Below, in pieces: positions 19,482 to 30,018 of a stretch of DNA of 58,974 bases. Origin of the DNA: Symbiodinium natans. Taxonomy: Eukaryota > Sar > Dinophyceae > Suessiales > Symbiodiniaceae. Within the stretch, counting starts at the first letter, position 1. Every line of letters begins with the position of its first letter. The notes beneath the pieces were generated by a model that saw nothing but the letters and a program-made list of their open reading frames with translations, ran no database searches and was not told the origin of the DNA. The stretch covers positions 1-58,974 of the forward strand of contig CAJNDS010000853.1 in the NCBI GenBank assembly GCA_905221605.1, in the 5' to 3' direction. The translations under genes and the position numbers were made by a program.

Positions 19482-19835
19482 TAGTAATCCCCATAGGATG
19501 GTAGCAGAAGAGATGCATCCAGCTCGGCTTCATGTTCTTTGAACCTTGGGTCAGCACCCATCACAAAAAAGAAGAATTAAGTGGGCATCCTCGGTACATG
19601 TGAACCAAATGCCAGAAGCTACATTCAGCAGCCCAAGTTCCATAAGACAGTTCCACTGCAACTTCCAACATCCAAGAAACAGCCACAAACTGACCAAGAC
19701 TTCCAACCTTCATTGCCACAGCTGCAGGCGTCCCCAGGTGAGCAGCCCTAAACCCTAAACCCTAAACTCCAAACCCTAAACCCGTCCAAACCCTAGACCC
19801 CAAAAAATCCAGAATCATATAACGGGACATTATAA

Positions 19836-20144
19836 TCACATCTTGGTAAGCACATCAACCCTTCTCCATCCATTTTTATGCCAGACCATCGCTCCAATTA
19901 GTGCGGCCCACTTAGGGGTCAGGTTGAAGTGCTCAGAAAGCGATTGTGCTAATGCACGTTCTCCTACGCAAGAGATGGCACGGAGATTGTAGTTACTGAT
20001 TTTTTCCGGTTTCCTTCTGCTTACGCGGGGTTGTGTAGCAGCATCCAATCGCACAGTGACCTTAATTAGGGTCCAAGCAAGCAGCAGCTCCTTTTCTCCC
20101 AAACAATCAATAATCCCTAATACCATCGGGGTTACCACAGGCAA
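19836..20144 (-). CDS. Possible small exon or ORF, unknown
   Basis: A 102-codon minus-strand frame with protein-like composition (ISCVGERALAQSLSEHFNLT, then PKWAALIGAMVWHKNGWRRV). No domain is recognised and no neighbouring exon was found. A short CCCTAAA patch lies just downstream on the minus strand, at 19745-19790. Confidence 0.25.
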   Translation of the reverse strand: MPVVTPMVLGIIDCLGEKELLLAWTLIKVTVRLDAATQPRVSRRKPEKISNYNLRAISCVGERALAQSLSEHFNLTPKWAALIGAMVWHKNGWRRVDVLTKM

Positions 20145-21450
20145 CGCTTTGGTGATTGGATTCTTTCGATCCTTTCAGAAGAAGTGAATGCGGCAATCGA
20201 GACATTCAAAGCCGCAATATACAACGGCAATGGCCAACAGCGTCCTTAACGCTTCAAGAGTGGCACGAAATCCAACTGCTGCCAAAAAATTCCCTGAAGA
20301 CCCAGGGACCAGCAGAATTGCCAGGACGAAGCCCAAGTTCCGGGGAAGTCGGGCGACTCCGCTTTCAGGGCCGCAAAACACAAGCAATTCTGGCTTTGCG
20401 AGGACGGGCCTCCACAATAGGCCGTTCTTGGGTCTTAACACTTTGAAACAGAGAAGGTGCGAAAACCAAAGCAAACACACACCAAAAACCACCACCAGAA
20501 AGGTGATTTTCCCGAATCAATCGTCCACAACATACTCTCAACCCCACCTTCTTTGCCACAGTTGCAGCTTTGAAGTTCCAAGCCTTGGCGAACCTCAAAC
20601 CATTTGTGGCCAACCGAAACATGCTTTAGGAACTTTGGGCAAAACAAACATGCTTATGCTTCTCTCTGTAACCGTCAAGACAACATGGCACTAACTGGGC
20701 AAACACAATAAGGTAAGTTTTTTGTCTCCACGTAGCCACTTAAAGGGGGCTGTAAGTCAAATGATTGTGTGGACGTTTCTGAGCTCTCAACTGCAACTCT
20801 TAGCACGCAAGGTGCTTGTCTGAACCCGCAATGGAAGGACATCTACTTTGAGAGCAACGGATAACGGGCAGCTTAGCTGGTGTGGCTTGGACAGCAGTTT
20901 GAAAGGCATCATTTCAGGGCTTTCTGAAGATGTCTAAGGCATCAGTTTAAGAGATTCCCACTAGCCAGTTGAGCTGCAGGTCTTTGTTGGTGTTTTCTGT
21001 GGATAGAAGGCGCCCTTCAAGCTTGGAAAGTTGACCAACGTGGCTCAACGTTTTCTGCTGTTGCGCAGAGTCGTCTGCTGGACATTGCAGAATGAAAGCT
21101 TTTGGCAGGCTTGGGCGTTGAACAGCGAGGATACCTACTGTACAGAGGAACGGCTTGTGCTCCTAGCGAATCAGCTGTTGTCGAGCACCCTCATTGGGGT
21201 TCTAACAATGGTCAGGTTGTGGGGCTGGTGAACGGATGCCACAAGTGCATTCGCGCATGCTTGGGCATATTTTGGCGCTGTCTCCAATCTCAGTTTTTGC
21301 GGCAGTTAACGCGCCGTTGATGGGTCAGACCTGTCTATACAGCATTTTGAATTTAGCACCATCGACCCTGGTCTTTGCCAGAGCCAAACAGACGTATGTT
21401 TTGGAGCAGCAAGTGCTTGCGTGTGAGAGAGTGACAGAGTGTCTGTGAGT
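20145..21450. other. No gene seen
   Basis: Several short frames are open on both strands, but none has convincing composition or splice context. A short phrase (CTTC-TTTGCCACAG-TTGCAG) near 20550 resembles one near 19710, hinting at an old local duplication. Confidence 0.4.
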
Positions 21451-21505
21451 GTGTGAGGATGAGAGTGAGAGCAAGAGCGAGAGCGAGAGTGAGAGTAAGA
21501 GTGAG

Positions 21506-21553
<48 letters not shown>

Positions 21554-21585
21554 AGTGAAAGGAAGCGAGGACGACGGAGTGAGAG
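21450..21585 (+). repeat. (GAGAGT)n microsatellite
   Basis: Tandem GAGAGTGA/GAGAGTGAAA units, with some GAGCGAGA variants at the left. The Leu/Ser/Thr-rich minus-strand frames over it are artefacts of the repeat. Confidence 0.9.
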
Positions 21586-21883
21586 AAAGTGATGCAGTGA
21601 CGGGCAGCGGAGGAGTGGTGAAGCCATGGGGCCCCACGTGATTTCTATGTCTGCCAACTTTTCTTCGGCGTCGCGTTTTGAACAGTGCATAGGTCGTCTT
21701 TGAACACTTGTAACAATGTTCAGTTTAGAAGATAAGCGACTTGGGAAAAAACCTGGATTAAAATTCTGGTCGGTCTTCGGATCTGGCCTCATTACCCTAC
21801 GTCTGCTGTGCGTGGGGACCCTTTCAATAGTATTATAGGGTCCCGAGTCCCTATGGCCACAAATGCATTTTTCCAGGGAAAAA

Positions 21884-22005
21884 TACGCCGTGAGGCCACA
21901 ACAAGGCCACAACAGGCCACAAACGTGTGTTTTTGAGGCCACATCAGGCCACAACAGGCCACAAACGTGTGTTTTTGAGGCCACGTCAGGCCACAACAAG
22001 GCTTG
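21884..22005. repeat. Two-copy tandem repeat of about 54 bp
   Basis: The unit AGGCCACA(A/T)CAGGCCACAAACGTGTGTTTTTG occurs twice and is followed by a partial third. Confidence 0.75.
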
Positions 22006-22207
22006 GGTCACCAGCCTGACATGATGGCCCATCGGGGGATAGCCTTTCCCTCGGCGTGGCTGGGGGTCTTCGTGGCGTGGTTGCGGGTTTTCGTTTGCAG
22101 AGGCATTGGCGGCAGCCTTTAAAAACATAAAAAGAGATCAACTCTCCTCGAGCTTCTGCATGCGCTGCCCGCCCATGGGCGCAGCCCCTTAAATAAACAA
22201 ATAAATC

Positions 22208-22210
22208 AAA

Positions 22211-22241
<31 letters not shown>

Positions 22242-22252
22242 TCTCTGTATAT
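22208..22252. repeat. Poly-A plus (AT)n microsatellite
   Basis: A10 followed by about 13 AT units. Confidence 0.9.
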
Positions 22253-22299
22253 ATCCGCCGACCCCAGCGGGAGTGGGGGCGGCGTCCGTGAAGACCCAC

Positions 22300-22885
22300 T
22301 GCTCCTGAGTACCTCCTCCTCGCTGCCCTTGCTGCCCTCCCCGCTGCCCCCTAGTTCTGGAGTGTTTTCAGGGCTCCAGTCCATGCCCGCTGCCCTCTAG
22401 TACTGGAGTGTTTTAAGGGCTCAGTGCATGCCCGAGCCGCCTACTCGCTGCCCTTGCTGCCCCCGCCCTTCCCGCTCCCCCGCCCTCCCCGCTGCCCCCT
22501 AGTTCTGGAGTGATTTCAGGGCTCCAGTCCATGCCCGCTGCCCTCTAGTACTGGAGTGTTTTAAGGGCTCAGTGCATGCCCGAGCCGCCTACTCGCTGCC
22601 CTTGCTGCCTCCGCCCTTCCCGCTCCCCCCGCCCTCCCCGCTGCCCCCTAGTTCTGGAGTGTTTTCAGGGCTCCAGTCCATGCCCGCTGCCCTCTAGTAA
22701 TGGAGTGTTTTAAGGGCTCAGTGCATGCCCCAGCCGCCTACTCTGCCCTTCTGCCCCCGCCCTTCCCGCTCCCCCCGCCCTCCCCGCTGCCCCCTAGTTC
22801 TGGAGTGTTTTCAGGGCTCCAGTCCATGCCCGCTGCCCTCTAGGAATGGAGTGTTTTAAGGGCTCATGCCCGAGCATCCTCCTCG
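22300..22885. repeat. Tandem repeat of about 146 bp, four copies
   Basis: The phrase CCTAGTTCTGGAGTG recurs near 22349, 22497, 22646 and 22791. Each is followed by CCAGTCCATGCCCGCTG, a second GGAGTGTTTTAAGGGCTC phrase and a C-rich spacer. No coding role is seen. Confidence 0.85.
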
Positions 22886-23239
22886 CTGCCCTTGCTGCCC
22901 CCGCCCTCCCCACCCTTCCTGCCCTTCGCGCTTGGAGCTTGGGGCTTGGGGCTCGGGGCTTGGGGCTTCGAAGCCTGAAGGTCTGCAGCCCTCTAACCTT
23001 AACCCTTCCAGCCTTCTTGCACCCACTGAACCGGGCAAGAAACCCCAAACAAATCCCAAAAAACTAAAAAAAAAACCGACAGGCTCACCCAGCATAGCAA
23101 GCCCCAACTTCAATCTGGGGTTGGCGGCACTGGCGGTAGCCATTAAATCGGGCAGCGCAAGGTCCCCAAAGGACCGAGCAAATGCGGACCTTTTAGCCCG
23201 GGTCGTCCCGGAAATAGCCTTGCTGGCCTCTGGCCTTCT

Positions 23240-23700
23240 GCGAAGCAGAATTAGGCCGGATGCCAGTGCTTGCAGTGGGCTGTGCTCAACGTCTTGCGGA
23301 GGTGGTCTATTCGGAGGCCACGTCTGAAGGAGAGCACCGCCCTGCGAACATCCTCTACCGAGATGTCAGGGAGGCCGGAGGCGGCTGGCCGAGCTGCACA
23401 AGTGCAAGCCGAGCGGGCTGGGCTTGGGGGTGTTTAGCGCGCAACTTGTCCAGAACAACACCCTCCGCGCTAAGAAGTGGAGGCGCCAGCAAGGCAGTGC
23501 AAGCACAAGAAAGTTCTCTCCCGCTTGCCACCAAGCCAGCGCTGGCAGCCTGCTGGCGCCGCTTGGCCCCTTCTGGGTGCTGGCGGCACGTGTTGCAGCA
23601 CAGGGACGTTGCTGGCAAGCACCTCAGCAACGTCAGGGCCCAGAGGGCCGCGCGGCCGGGTGACATCTGGGATGCAGCCCATGGAAGCGGGTGGAGGCAG
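23240..23700 (-). pseudogene. Decayed non-LTR-type reverse transcriptase fragment
   Basis: The minus strand encodes RCLPATSLCCNTCRQHPEGA...LDKLRAKHPQAQP, then after a frame change DISVEDVRRAVLSFRRGL...IDHLRKTL. This resembles the region leading into the first RT motif of many non-LTR elements (D-V-x-x-A-I/V-x-S-F-x-x-G-S-A-x-G). Only this N-terminal stretch is recognisable, and stops follow near 23240. The identification rests on one short pattern. Confidence 0.4.
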
Positions 23701-23845
23701 TGAGTGCAAAGCTCAAGGTTCTGGGAGGCCAGGTAGGTGGGCGAAGAACTCCACTGGCATGGTCATCCAGGTGAGCCCGCAGAGCCGAGTGGGAACCCCA
23801 ACCGCGGGCCGACGCGGTTTGGCCGTTTGGGCATCCGGGTACTAG

Positions 23846-26540
23846 GCCACCACAAGCTGAGGAAGCTGAGATTTCCCAGGCCACCACAAGCTGAGGAAGC
23901 TGAGATTTCCCAGGCCACCACAAGCTGAGGAAGCTGAGATTTCTCAGGCCACCACAAGCTGAGGAAGCTGAGATTTCCCAGGCCACCACAAGCTGAGGAA
24001 GCTGAGATTTCCCAGGCCACCACAAGCTGAGGAAGCTGAGGTTTCCCAGGCCACTGCAAGCTGAGGAAGCTTCCCAGGCCACCACAAGCTGAGGAAGCTG
24101 AGATTTCCCAGGCCACCGCAAGCTGAGGAAGCTGAGATTTCCCAGGCCACCACAAGCTGAGGAAGCTGAGATTTGCCAGGCCACCACAAGCTGAGGAAGC
24201 TGAGATTTCCCAGGCCACCACAAGCTGAGGAAGCTGAGATTTCCCAGGCCACCACAAGCTGAGGAAGCTGAGATTTCCCAGGCCACCACAAGCTGAGGAA
24301 GCTGAGATTTCCCAGGCCACCACAAGCTGAGGAAGCTGAGATTTCCCAGGCCACCACAAGCTGAGGAAGCTGAGATTTCCCAGGCCACCACAAGCTCAGA
24401 TTTCCCAGGCCAGGCCACCACAAGCTGAGGAAGCTGAGATTTCCCAGGCCACCACAAGCTGAGGAAGCTGAGATTTCCCAGGCCACCACAAGCTGAGGAA
24501 GCTGAGATTTCCCAGGCCACCACAAGCTGAGGAAGCTGAGATTTCCCAGGCCACCACAAGCTGAGGAAGCTGAGATTTCCCAGGCCACCACAAGCTGAGG
24601 AAGCTGAGATTTCCCAGGCCACCACAAGCTGAGGAAGCTGAGATTTCCCAGGCCACCACAAGCTGAGGAAGCTGAGATTTCCCAGGCCACCGCAAGCTGA
24701 GGAAGCTGAGATTTCCCAGGCCACCGCAAGCTGAGGAAGCTGAGATTTCCCAGGCCACCGCAAGCTGAGGCTGAGATTTCCCAGGCCACCGCAAGCTGAG
24801 GAAGCTGAGATTTCCCAAGCCACCGCAAGCTGAGGAAGCTGAGATTTCCCAGGCCACCGCAAGCTGAAGAAGCTGAGATTTCCCAGGCCACCACAAGCTG
24901 AGGAAGCTGAGATTTCCCAGGCCACCGCAAGCTGAGGAAGCTGAGATTTCCCAGGCCACCGCAAGCTGAGGAAGCTGAGATTTCCCAGGCCACCGCAAGC
25001 TGAGGAAGCTGAGATTTCACAGGCCACCGCAAGCTGAGGAAGCTGAGATTTGCCAGGCCACCACAAGCTGAGGAAGCTGAGATTTGCCAGGCCACCACAA
25101 GCTGAGGAAGCTGAGATTTCCCAGGCCACCACAAGCTGAGGAAGCTGAGATTTGCCAGGCCACCACAAGCTGAGGAAGCTGAGATTTCCCAGGCCACCAC
25201 AAGCTGAGGAAGCTGAGATGTGCCAGGCCACTACAAGCTGAGGAAGCTGAGATTTGCCAGCTGAGATTTGCCAGGGCCACTGCAAGCTGAGGAGGCTGAG
25301 ATATGCCAGGCCACTACAAGCTGAGGAAGCTGAGATTTCCCAGGCCACCACAAGCTGAGGAAGCTGAGATTTCCCAGGCCACCACAACCTGAGGAAGCTG
25401 AGATTTCCCAGGCCACCACATGTAGTGGCCTGGGAAATCTCAGCTTCCTCAGCTAGCTGAGGAAGCTGAGATTTGCCAGGCCACTACAAGCTGAGGAAGC
25501 TGAGATTTCCCAGCCACCACAAGCTGAGGAAGCTGAGATTTGCCAGGCCACTACAAGCTGAGGAAGCTGAGATTTGCCAGGCCACTGCAAGCTGAGGAAG
25601 CTGAGATTTGCCAGGCCACTACAAGCTGAGGAAGCTGAGAAATGCCAGGCCACTACAAGCTGAGGAAGCTGAGATTTGCAGGCCACTGCAAGCTGAGGAA
25701 GCTGAGATTTCCCAGGCCACAACAAGCTGAGGAAGCTGAGATTTCCCAGGCCACTACAAGCTGAGGAAGCTGAGATATGCCAGGCCACTGCAAGCTGAGG
25801 AAGCTGAGATTTGCCAGGGCCACTACAAGCTGAGGAAGCTGAGATTTGCCAGGCTACTACAAGTTGAAGAAGCTGAGATTTGCCAGACCAACACAAGCTG
25901 AGGAAGCTGAGATTTGCCAGGCCACTGCAAGCTGAGGAAGCTGAGATTTGCCAGGCCACTACAAGCTGAGGAAGCTGAGATTTGCCAGGCCACTACAAGC
26001 TGAGGAAGCTGAGGTTTGCCAGGCCACTACAAGCTGAGGAAGCTGAGATTTACCAGGCCACTGCAAGCTGAGGAAGCTGAGATTTGCCGGGCCACTACAA
26101 GCTGAGGAAGCTGAGATTTGCCAGGCCACTACAAGCTGAGGAAGCTGAGATTTGCCAGGCCACTGCAAGCTGAGGAAGCTGAGATTTCCCAGGCCACCAC
26201 AAGCTGAGGAAGCTGAGATTTCCCAGGCCACTACAAGCTGAGGAAGCTGAGATTTGCCAGGCCACTACAAGCTGAGGAAGCTGAGATTTGCCAGGCCACT
26301 ACAAGCTGAGGAAGCTGAGATTTGCCAGGCCACTACAAGCTGAGCAAGCTGAGATATACCAGGCCACTACAAGCTGGGGAAGCTGAGATTTGCCAGGCCA
26401 CTGCAAGCTGAGGAAGCTAAAATTTGCCAGGCCACTACAGACTGAGGAAGCTGAGATATGCCAGGCCACTACAAGCTGAGGAAGCTGAGATTTGCCAGGC
26501 CACTACAGGCTGAGTAAGCTGAGATATGCCAGGCCACTAC
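23846..26540 (-). repeat. 34-bp satellite, roughly 79 copies
   Basis: The unit is AGGCCACCACAAGCTGAGGAAGCTGAGATTTCCC (written here in three parts: AGGCCACCAC, AAGCTGAGGA, AGCTGAGATTTCCC). The left two thirds is mostly the CACCACA/TTTCCC subtype and the right third mostly CACTACA/TTTGCC. As 34 is not a multiple of three and no frame contains a stop, all three minus frames stay open for long stretches and give repetitive Trp/Leu/Ser-rich translations. These are not genes. The array abuts duplication copy 2 at 26537. Confidence 0.95.
25421..25455 (+). repeat. Single inverted unit within the 34-bp satellite
   Basis: One unit (TGTAGTGGCCTGGGAAATCT...) is reversed and abuts the next unit at AGCT|AGCT, so the array changes direction for one repeat. 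It lies near the transition between the two subtypes. Confidence 0.85.
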
Positions 26541-28693
26541 GGCCCTTAAGCCCTACACCCTTGCTCCCCGGAAATCAATTCCAACTTACATCCCCTCGAG
26601 CTCATCTTACTGTTGGTTAGTAGGGGATGAGGGAATGAGGTACCCCATTTCCCACTATATATATATATATATACCCTTTAAGGGACCATATAGGGTACCT
26701 CATTCCCCCATTCCCTACGAACCAACAGTAAGTCATTCGAGAATCTGCGTTGGGCTCCACAGGTGGATGATGCGCCCGTAAGCCTGCCAGCAGCGGGTTT
26801 AGGGTTTTGGGTTTAGGTTTAGGGTTTAGGGTTTGGGGTTTAGGGTTTAGGGTTTAGGGTTTAGGGTTTAGGGTTCAGGGTTCAGGGTTCAGGGTTCAGG
26901 GTTTGGGGTTTAGGGTTTAGGTGCTCGAGTTAGAAGAGTTCATGGAAGATTCTAAAGTTCTGTCTCTACAATTTTCCAAGTACTAGTATGTTATTCTGCT
27001 GACTCGTATCAATTTTTTTGTTGGAGTACCATAATTTAATACATCCTTGTTTGTTGCATTCCTTTTTCTTGAAGTCTTGTATTGTTCAATTCTTACACTC
27101 GTAAATATTCTGATATTCGTATTTTGAATATGAGTGGATCATACTAGTATACTTTGCTATTTAATACTATTGTACTATTAAAGTGCAATATTGTTTTTGT
27201 ATATTATGATATTGCTATACTGATGGTATAGTGTTTAGGGTTTAGGGTGGCTGAGCTTTTGGCTTTCACAGTTTCTCTATACCATCTGCAGGGCTGCGGG
27301 ATAGTGCCCACCGATTTGCGGCACGCAGGGAATCTCAAGCAGGTTTCCCAGGGTTTCCTACACCTGAACCCGAAACCCAGAGCCGTAAACCCCAAGCTCT
27401 TAACCTGAAACCCCTAACCCTACTGCCTTCGCCCGTCGCATAGCTCAACGATGCTCAACGAACATCGTTGACATAAGCCTAAACCCGAAACCTGAGCCTC
27501 GAACCCTAAATCCACGGTTTGGGGTTTCTTAACTTGCTTGGATGCCTGGCTTGCTAGGCTTTCTGTGGATCCTTCTAAAGAGATTTAGGGTTTAGGGTTC
27601 GGGGTAAGGGTGAGTCGTACGTAGTATGGAATAGGGGGACAAAGGAACATAGGTGGAATGATGTCTTGCAGTCGGTCTGGGGAGGCCGTGAGATAATTGT
27701 ATCATGGTATACTGGTACACTAACAGTAATAGTATCATAAAATAGTAGAATGGTATTATTGTAGAATTGCAGAATGGTGTAAATAGTGCGATTGCGTGAT
27801 AGTGTAATAGTGTAATAGTGTGATAGTGTAATAGTGTAATAGTGTAATAGTGTAATAGTGTAATCGTGTAATAGTAGTGTAATAGTGTAATAATGTAATA
27901 GTGTAAGAATGTATGAGTGTAATAGTGGAATAGTGTAATCGTGTAATAGTAGTGTAATAGTGTGATAATGTAATAGTGTAAGAATGTATGAGTGTAATAG
28001 TGGAATAGTGTCATCATGTAATAATGAATGTGTAATGGTGTATAAGTGAATTAACATCATATTGCAACAGTGCAGTAATGGGATAGTGCAATGGTGTGGT
28101 AGTGTAGCAGTGCAATAGTGCCATAGTAGTATACCTTGGCATAAAAATATAAGAACACATATGTAGCAATTACAAATTCAATCATGCAAGCATATGGGTG
28201 TTTCCCAAAATAGGGGTACCCCTTGTATACCCCAAATGGAAGAGAATCCCCTTAAATGGGACCTATTTTCGGAAACCCCCATATTCTAACACATAATACG
28301 GCCCTAAACCCTAAACTCCCTAAACTCCCTAAACTCCCTAAACTCCCTAAACTCCCTAAACTCCCTAAACCCTAAACCCTAAACCCTAAACCCTGAACCC
28401 TGAACCCTAAACTCCCTCCAGGCCTGGAGGTCTCCAGTCCACGCCTCCAGAGCCAGCAACACCAGCCAGGCAATCGCCGTGCGCAGCACGTACAACGAGG
28501 CCAGCAGGACCTCGAGGGAGCTTTCGGGGGTTTTGGGGGGGGGTTTTCAGGGATTTTGGGGGTTTTGAGGGGTTCTATATAGGGGGTTTGAGGAGTTTGG
28601 GGGGTTTTGGGAGTTTTTGGGGGTTTTGAGGGGTTGTAGAGTTTTAGAGTTTTAGGGTTGTAGGGTGTTAGGGTTTCAGGGGTTTAGCGCTTT
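26537..28693. repeat. 2.15-kb segmental duplication, copy 2
   Basis: Near-identical to 1769-3914 and carrying the same sub-repeats. Differences seen by eye are an extra AT pair, extra TTCAGGG/TTTAGGG units, a 15-bp insertion (TAATACATCCTTGTT region near 27040), a few substitutions near 27155 and fewer AAACTCCCT units. The left boundary lies in the satellite. On the right it passes abruptly to AAGCGCATCCTC. Confidence 0.9.
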
Positions 28694-30018
28694 AAGCGCA
28701 TCCTCTATCGCCCCTATAGGCGCGCAGGACATGGGACTTGCAGCACACCCCTGCGACTTAGCAAAGCATCGACACCGCTGACGAATCATGGCATTTGATG
28801 AGCATCAGCTGCCCGCACCCCCCGCCCTCCATCTGAGCTTCAAACAGGAGCTGAGCCTTGGCTGTGCATCCGCGCCGCTTGGGCTCTTGCACGTTCGTGG
28901 CTGGAACTCAACATGCGCTTATCTGATGCCGTCTCAGGATGGATCTCTGCCGGCTCACGAATTAAAGTCGGGGTCTAGGCGGGTTACGGATCTCAGGCAT
29001 CTTGGGGCTTTACACTCACCCCACCCCCCAACCCCCCCCAACCCCCCCCCCCCCCCCAAAAAAAAAAAAAAAACACACACACACACACACACACACAGAC
29101 ACACACACATGCAGCCATGTCCTCGGCAAAGGAGCGCAGGTTTGGTGCCCACCCGTGTCCCAGGTCTCATACCGGTCCTGGGCTGCAGACCCTAAACCCC
29201 AAAGCCTCGGACCTAAGCCCTTCACCTCCTAAACCCTAAACCCTAAACCCTAAACCCTAAACCCTAAACCCTAAACCCTAAACCCTAAACCCTAACCCTA
29301 GGGTTCACCCCACAAGAGACCGTAATTCAGAGGACTCTGCCCCGAATTCTACCGGCCACTAATCCGAGGCTCGTAAAGGATGCCTTTGCGTCCAGCCACC
29401 TCCACCTGTCCACAGAAATGGCCCCAGCCCCGTGCCCAACTTAAACCCTAAAAACCCCCACACTAGCGTCACTAGCGCCTGGAAAGCTGATGCAGGAGAT
29501 TGCAAGCTCGATCCTGCAGAGGGGAAACACTAAACCCTGAATCCTCTGAGCCCCTAAGCCTGTAAACCCCTGAACCCTAAATACTCAACCCCTAAACCCT
29601 AAACCTATAAACCCCAAACCCCGAACATCAAACCTAATCCGCGCTCCCGCTCGTTCCTAAGATTCGTCACGATTTTTAGGGTTTTGCGGGGTCTGAAGGA
29701 CTGATCTCCACAAAGCTTTATGAGTCTCACCCGTGCCTTTTCTGACAGCATTCACCGCATCCCATAGCAAACCTGAAAAGGCATGAGGGTTTCGCAGCTG
29801 GCTGACAACAACCATTCAGAGGCTCCTTGAATTGACTTCACAGCACACCCTGACTCACAACCATGCCCTGCCGTGCCTGGGTTTCACTCTGTTTCACTCC
29901 AGGCTTCGGCCATGGGTCGAGACACGCCGCCCCCTGACAGCTTCAGGGTGCAAACAACCGAGACGAAAGCAATAGCAAGTGCTGCAGACACACCCAAGAT
30001 CTTTCCGCAGCATAGTTT
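28694..30018. other. No gene seen; simple repeats
   Basis: It contains C-tract, A-tract and (CA)n at about 29030-29110 and a clean CCCTAAA array at 29228-29300. Scattered CCCTAAA variants lie near 29560-29640. The open frames over the (CA)n tract are artefacts. Confidence 0.5.
29228..29300 (-). repeat. Interstitial CCCTAAA array
   Basis: Ten nearly perfect CCCTAAA units, C-strand on +. Confidence 0.95.

Noticed and set aside
23633-25387. A 584-codon minus-strand frame, with companions of 418 and 200 codons
   Set aside because: Entirely translation of the 34-bp satellite, which has no stop in any minus frame. No unique protein sequence.
28955-29232. Short frames over the C-tract, A-tract and (CA)n
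   Set aside because: Low-complexity translation only.
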